Shown here: positions 59,437 to 64,000 of the stretch, piece by piece
Layout: each line of letters begins with the position of its first letter
Numbering within the stretch: the first letter of the stretch is position 1
From: Artemia franciscana
Lineage: Eukaryota; Arthropoda; Branchiopoda; Anostraca; Artemiidae
Direction: 5' to 3'
DNA length: 64,000 nucleotides
NCBI RefSeq assembly: GCF_032884065.1
Contig: NC_088880.1
Span: forward strand, 30,283,298 to 30,347,297
Position numbers and translations under genes: made by a program
The notes under the pieces: generated by a model
The model's input: the letters and a program-made list of their open reading frames with translations, nothing else
Databases searched by the model: none
Told to the model about the DNA's origin: nothing

Positions 59437-59562
59437 GCAGTTTTACTGCTGATTATGGACACTGTATATGTGTTCGAAATATCCAGTTAAAAATTTTTAT
59501 ATCTATTCACTGTCAATAAAAAAGGTTTCGTCCCTATTTTAAACTGTTATACTTTCGTCAAT
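59437..59562 (+). repeat. Family E single copy
   Basis: Runs CAGTTTTACTGCTGATTATG to GTTATACTTTCGTCAATATG. The core hairpin is present, but CTGATGA has become CTGATTA and the stem has one mismatch (GGACAC/GTGTTC). Confidence 0.75.
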
Positions 59563-61930
59563 ATGGGGGGATATGAGAGAAGAGGTGTCAAGCACTTGGG
59601 TGTTTCCAAAGAACTGAAGGAGTGGAGTTGTGGCGGATATGATAAAAAGGATATGATTAAAACGTTAGTTTTATGTTGACATGTGATATAAAGTGATAAT
59701 ATTTTGCCAAGTGAGGTTCATAATTTTAATGTTTTTTTTATTTGTTTCAAAATTTAATTTTTTTTTTACTACGACCCAAGGGGCTACTATACTATGTAAA
59801 TAATGTTTTTCTTTCTCTGCCCTCAACCTATAGAAAAAATGACCTTATCAACATGTTGGAGTGTTGGTTCCATCGCAAATGAAAGTTTTCGTACCCGTTT
59901 TAAGAATTTTTTGCCAATCAGGGGGCAACATGTCACCCAACCAGCTCTTCGTGTGCCTCCAGGATGGCACCACATCCCATTCTAACATATTCATTTCAGT
60001 TAAAATGTAGAGGTCACATGTGCAAAGGCTGTAAATTTTACAAATATTACTAGAAAGGGGGACAGGTCATAACTTGTTGAAATCAGAGCCATATAGAGGT
60101 ATTCAATCAACAAGACCAAAGGGTTAATAGTGATTCCGTTGGCCTGGTTGCCCCTCCAACTATCCCCATCTCCGAAATTTTTGCCAAAGTTGGCATTAAA
60201 ATGATCCTTAATTTCATTTTTAATCGACTCACATCGTTGTGGAATTATTTCAGTAATTTTCAAAAATAGTTCAGATCGCAGTATGAGTGTCGAAAATCTC
60301 GAAGAAAGCTCGAATTCAAAATAATTCAAACAAGACCCTAAAATGTTGCTTGTGTTACTCTTAAAAAGGATTGGACTAGAATTCTAGTTCTCGTTTAATT
60401 TAGGCGTTACAAATGAAAACACACGTTTATTTCAATCTTATAAAGTGTCAATTACAGTAATAAAACTTTCAAAAAAAGTGTTAGTGTCCCATACCGAGTT
60501 TCCAGACCCCACTAATAACCATATTGAGGAGGTATCCCATTTACCCCCCCCCAAAAAAAAAAAAATGTCTGGCTCGTTAAAAGCAACCAAAATTCATATT
60601 ACCAAATTTTTGTTTGCGTTTTGTAAAGTTTTCTCAGATTAAATTATTTATATGTATTCATCCATAATACAGTTTTTCAAAATCTGATTGAAAAACAAGA
60701 TAACAACGTTCGACACTAATTTACGGAAAATTAGTCAAAAACAAACGAGGAATTGCAAATAAATTCCTAGTTTGCTTTTTCAAATTCTCAGTAAATCAGC
60801 GTGAAGTAGTTTTTTACCCTTTTTTCAGCTAGATTTAGTAAACCTGTATAATGAAGTATATTTCATGATTAACGTCACTACTTTGAATACTTTTTTAAAA
60901 CTTGACTGCTTTTGCTACCAAAAAAAGTAGCGTATATGTAAACTTAGGTAAAGTTTTATCCGAAAAATGTCGTAAATTTTGCTGGGCTTGGTCAGATTGT
61001 CGTCTGAATTGCTCATGTACTAAGTTTTGGAAAAGGGGGCATTGCCCATGCTCTGCACCAGGGGCAGGCTACATCTTGGCAGGGGCGTATATCGAGCATT
61101 TTTATTGGGGGAGGAGGCAAGAGGATTCTTTATCTGGATATTTAAAGGGCGTGGGCTATATAATAATTTTTTTCCCCAAATTACTGGAGGGGAAACTGCT
61201 CCCCTCAAAGACTTTCCTGCATCTTGGAATGCTGCTTGTTCCGTCATGTATGGCTTCTACTATGATGTTCTCCTATGGGCCACTAAAGAGCATACTGTGC
61301 CAATTGTGACACACCTTCGCCACGCATGGTGTGTAATTTGTGAAAGTTGGTAACCCCTTGGATAATTAAATCGATTACGTAACTTAAATTGGTGCTGGTT
61401 TTTATTAACTCTTTCATTCTCGAGTTAATTTCTGGCTTCGAAAAGCTTCTCTGACTAACCCGGCTAACCGTAAAATGCAGCCAATGGAACTCTTCAATAA
61501 TGCCCAGCCCTTTTTACAGAATTTCATCATACCGTCTTTGAGGTTTGTGAGTACATTAGCATCCCATGACTTCGAGGTTCGACCTAAATCCGAGAATAAT
61601 TCCTAAAGGGTTGGGTTTTGGAATTTTGATTACAATAAAACAATTCATCACTGTTTTCACCTCAATTGGCGGTCCATTGTAATTATAATGCAAATATAGT
61701 CATAAACAGAAAATCATTTAACCCATTCGACATGCATGAAAGGGTTTTGTTGGGTTCGGGGGGGAGGGACTAGATCATCAGAGTTATATATAAAGTAACT
61801 CACATAAAACAACATGGAGAAAATAATTAAATTAACGATTTTTCAGATTTAGGGGGGGGGGCAGAAACTTTAGCCTCACAGTTTTCTAACCCATACTCAT
61901 CATTCTGTAGTGGCTTAACGTCACTTGGTA
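59563..61930. other. Sequence with no supported gene
   Basis: A 109-codon minus-strand frame at 60000-60329 has protein-like composition but no domain I know. A family G-like fragment lies near 61240-61340. The G-rich 'aggggcgtatatcg' segment near 61080 resembles short G-rich repeats elsewhere. Nothing else is recognised. Confidence 0.35.
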
Positions 61931-61939
61931 GAAATGCAT

Positions 61940-62170
61940 GTTGCTACTTCTGTTAGTAATTCATGATAACTTCAAGCCATCTGAGGAAAATACAGCCGCG
62001 CTCGTTCCTCTTCCACTTCACTCTTTTCAGGGCTTCTCTCCTTACTCTCTTCCATCAGATTCTTACTTCTTTAAATGTTCACTTATTACGTTTTCCGACC
62101 CCAGTCAAGGACTACCTCTCTCCGTTTGGCCCCATCTGTATTGCAAAAAACAGTATTTTTTGACAATTTC
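61940..62170 (-). pseudogene. Decayed LINE C-terminal fragment
   Basis: The minus strand reads FAIQMGPNGERGSP, then ENVI..HLKK, then GEKP, in several frames. This parallels the FGQPS.AK.KAGRPR, WEDVMKKNLR, GVKREAL order of the 25.4-kb fragment. It is heavily shifted and carries stops. Confidence 0.45.
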
Positions 62171-62179
62171 TGAATAAGG

Positions 62180-63160
62180 AATAAATCAATCATCAAATCA
62201 ATTAATCTTTCTTTCATTTTTTGCCTTAATCTTATCTTTCTTTCTGCAACACAATCTTACCTTTCATCACAATAATGACAGTGGAGTAAAACGGAAAAAA
62301 AACTGTATTCTGGCACAGAAGTGAAAGACACAAAAGGAATTCAAAGTAGTAGAAAGAGGAAAATTGAGGGTCGGTGATATAATTTTTGCATGAATTAAGT
62401 GGTTGACCACTTCTAAAGGAAACATTTTACATAAATAAAAGTAGTACCATTAGATTCCTTATTTATTGATCTTTCCAAATATCATGGTTTATCTGACAAA
62501 ACATCCAATACCCGCCCCCCCCAACAACAAAAAAAATATTGTGACTGACGAATCTTAATTTTTCTTTCATTTTAGCCCTAAAAAGTGGGACAAGCCACGT
62601 TTTTCGTGCAGCTTATTTTTTTTTATATACGGTCTGTCAAAAGGGTACAGAAAATCAAGGTCAATGTTTCGACTTCTCTAGAATTGAATTGTAACTCCTC
62701 TAAAATGATAACAATGACTTAATTGATTTGTAACCCATTGTATAATATCTATAAATAGTTGAGTAACACAAAAAAAGGAAGAAAGAAAATAAAGGAAAAA
62801 ATACATATACATATACGTATTTATACATCAACGGACATATATACACATATATAGACTTACATACACGTATAGATACATAATTTCATAAAGGAGTGTATAA
62901 ACGCAAAAAAAAGAAGACCAAGAAAATTACCTCTGACAATACTATATTAAACATAAAAAACAGCAAATACAAATCAAAATGGTACAATATGATAAAAATA
63001 AACTAACAGCAAGCAGGATTTCATTCAACTTGGAATCCAGCTTATTAAACCTGAAATTCAACTATAATGTAATTCGACTTATGATGTGAATAAATCAGTT
63101 TCACTAAACATTTGAATAATCTTGCGGTATCTATACCAACGAGGGTACTTGTATGATCTG
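62180..63160. other. AT-rich stretch with short tandem motifs
   Basis: An ACATATA-rich run at about 62800-62880. No repeat family or exon recognised. Confidence 0.4.
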
Positions 63161-63164
63161 TCGA

Positions 63165-63320
63165 CCACACTCAAGAAGTGAAGTTAGGTTAATCATAATG
63201 AAATATACCAAAATATGATGAAAAATTAATACTTTAGTGACTAAATTATGTAAACCACAACTAAGAATTATGAAAAGCAGGCTGTCCGTAATGCATTGTA
63301 TTAAATATCTAACCAAAATA
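63165..63320 (-). repeat. Family D dispersed element, copy 4, inverted
   Basis: AAGAAGTGAAGTTAGGTTAA, ATAATGAAATATACCAAAAT, AACTAAGAATTATGAAAAGC and AATGCATTGTATTAAATAT follow the inverted family D order. It abuts the LINE fragment at its right end. Confidence 0.55.
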
Positions 63321-63321
63321 A

Positions 63322-63841
63322 GTTTGTGATACCTTGGATGTGAATGGAGATATGTTTTGCGAGGAAGAATTAGTGACTGTACTAAAAGGATTAAAAAATA
63401 ATAAGGCTCCAGGTGCTGATAGTGTGGTAAATGAGTTTCTTAAATATGGCGGCTCTGAGGTTAGAAATAAGCTACTGAAGGTAATGAATATGACCTTTGA
63501 AATGGGGGAAGTCCCTAGTGATTTTAGGAAGACCTTAATTAAACTACTGTATAAGAAAGGTGATAAGAGTGAGTGTGATAATTATTGAGGCATTAGCCTG
63601 GTCTCTGTAGGTAGCAAATTACATAGTAATATGATACTAATTAGACTGAGAGATGTTGTAGACAAAACTTTAAGAGAAGAACAATGCGGCTTTAGAAAAG
63701 ATAAAGGATGTGTCGACCAAATTTTCATCCTTAGGTTTATAATTGAAAAGTGCCCAAGTTATGAAACACCTTTGGTCCTCAGTTTTAGAGATTATGAGCA
63801 AGCGTTCGATTCTGTTGATAGAAGAGCGTTAGCAAAGGTTT
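63322..63841 (+). pseudogene. Non-LTR retrotransposon reverse transcriptase, interrupted
   Basis: The frame begins near 63322 and gives EELVTVLKGLKNNKAPGAD, then LLYKKGDKSECDNY, a TGA stop at 63586-63588, GISLVSVGSKL, REEQCGFRKDKGCVDQIF and LSFRDYEQAFDSVDRR. These are RT blocks 0 to 3 of non-LTR elements, with the first catalytic Asp in the DYEQAFDSV block. The stop sits where the family has Arg (NY-R-GISL), so one C-to-T change of a CGA codon explains it. The copy is cut 5' at a family D element and 3' by the assembly gap. RTE- or CR1-like clade is a guess. Confidence 0.88.
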
Positions 63842-63941
63842 NNNNNNNNNNNNNNNNNNNNNNNNNNNNNNNNNNNNNNNNNNNNNNNNNNNNNNNNNNN
63901 NNNNNNNNNNNNNNNNNNNNNNNNNNNNNNNNNNNNNNNNN
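63842..63941. other. Assembly gap (100 N)
   Basis: Exactly 100 N. LINE sequence on the left and a Helitron 3' end on the right are unrelated, so the true distance and even adjacency are unknown. Any reading frame through the N run is meaningless. Confidence 0.99.
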
Positions 63942-64000
63942 TGTTTGCAGGTTGGTGGGGGCGCGAAGCGCCCCCATCAACTAAGTGTTGGGGTGGCGCA
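63942..64000 (+). mobile_element. Helitron 3' end, cut by the window edge
   Basis: Contains the hairpin GGGGGCGC-GAA-GCGCCCCC near 63956-63975, then ATCAACTAAGTGTTGGGGTGGCGCA, in two blocks that match the 3' subterminal region of the 49967-51828 Helitron in the plus orientation. The second hairpin and CTAG would lie just outside the window. Confidence 0.85.

Noticed and set aside
63631-63984. Open frame crossing the N run to the right window end
   Set aside because: It passes through 100 N and joins LINE and Helitron sequence. Only the part up to 63841 is meaningful.

Overview
This window is intron and repeat sequence from a large, AT-rich animal genome. It is most likely an arthropod, possibly a crustacean (inferred from the type of gene, the Helitron, Penelope and LINE remnants, and the long repeat-filled introns; the species cannot be fixed from sequence alone). 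There is no bacterial-style gene organisation, and no rRNA, tRNA or CRISPR array was seen.

One real host gene was found, on the + strand. Six exons (20738-20819, 25210-25394, 39083-39223, 44134-44363, 51930-52126, 56053-56212) all have GT-AG splice sites and matching phases. They total 995 coding bases and encode a C-type lectin-like domain, an LDL-receptor class A module, a complete CUB domain and the first part of a second CUB domain. This domain order and the conserved CUB sequence resemble arthropod Uninflatable (Uif), an apical epithelial membrane protein. The 5' end (signal peptide) and the rest of the gene lie outside the window. Introns are 3.9 to 13.7 kb.

Nearly everything else is repeats, named A to H here. 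Family A is the largest: a modular element built of consecutive hairpins that share a TTTACGCTAAA-type arm and ends in a 22-bp palindrome (arms ACAGTTCGT/ACGAACTGT). It occurs at about 1.6-4.6, 9.8-14.3, 19.6-20.7, 21.1-21.8, 27.0-29.9, 35.5-38.4 and 52.2-52.6 kb. Two copies of a nested 2.9-kb version form a long inverted repeat in intron 2. Families B and C are degenerate tandem arrays (0.3-9.8 kb). Family D is a dispersed element with TTAGG-like motifs. Family E is a fold-back element carrying a hammerhead-core-like hairpin whose stem differs completely, yet still pairs, in a diverged relative. Families F, G and H are minor. Tandem arrays of 90, 172 and 296 bp are also present.

Autonomous-element remnants are a Penelope-like RT plus GIY-YIG endonuclease (53.3-54.2 kb, minus), four fragments of non-LTR retrotransposons (25.4, 43.2, 61.9, 63.3 kb), two internally deleted Helitrons with the same layout (14.5-15.2 kb plus; 50.0-51.8 kb minus) and a third Helitron 3' end at the window edge. 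Two 100-N assembly gaps (14339-14438 and 63842-63941) both abut Helitron sequence.

The coding calls rest on reading frames and splice phases seen directly. Family names A to H are labels for similarity seen by eye, so their boundaries are approximate.
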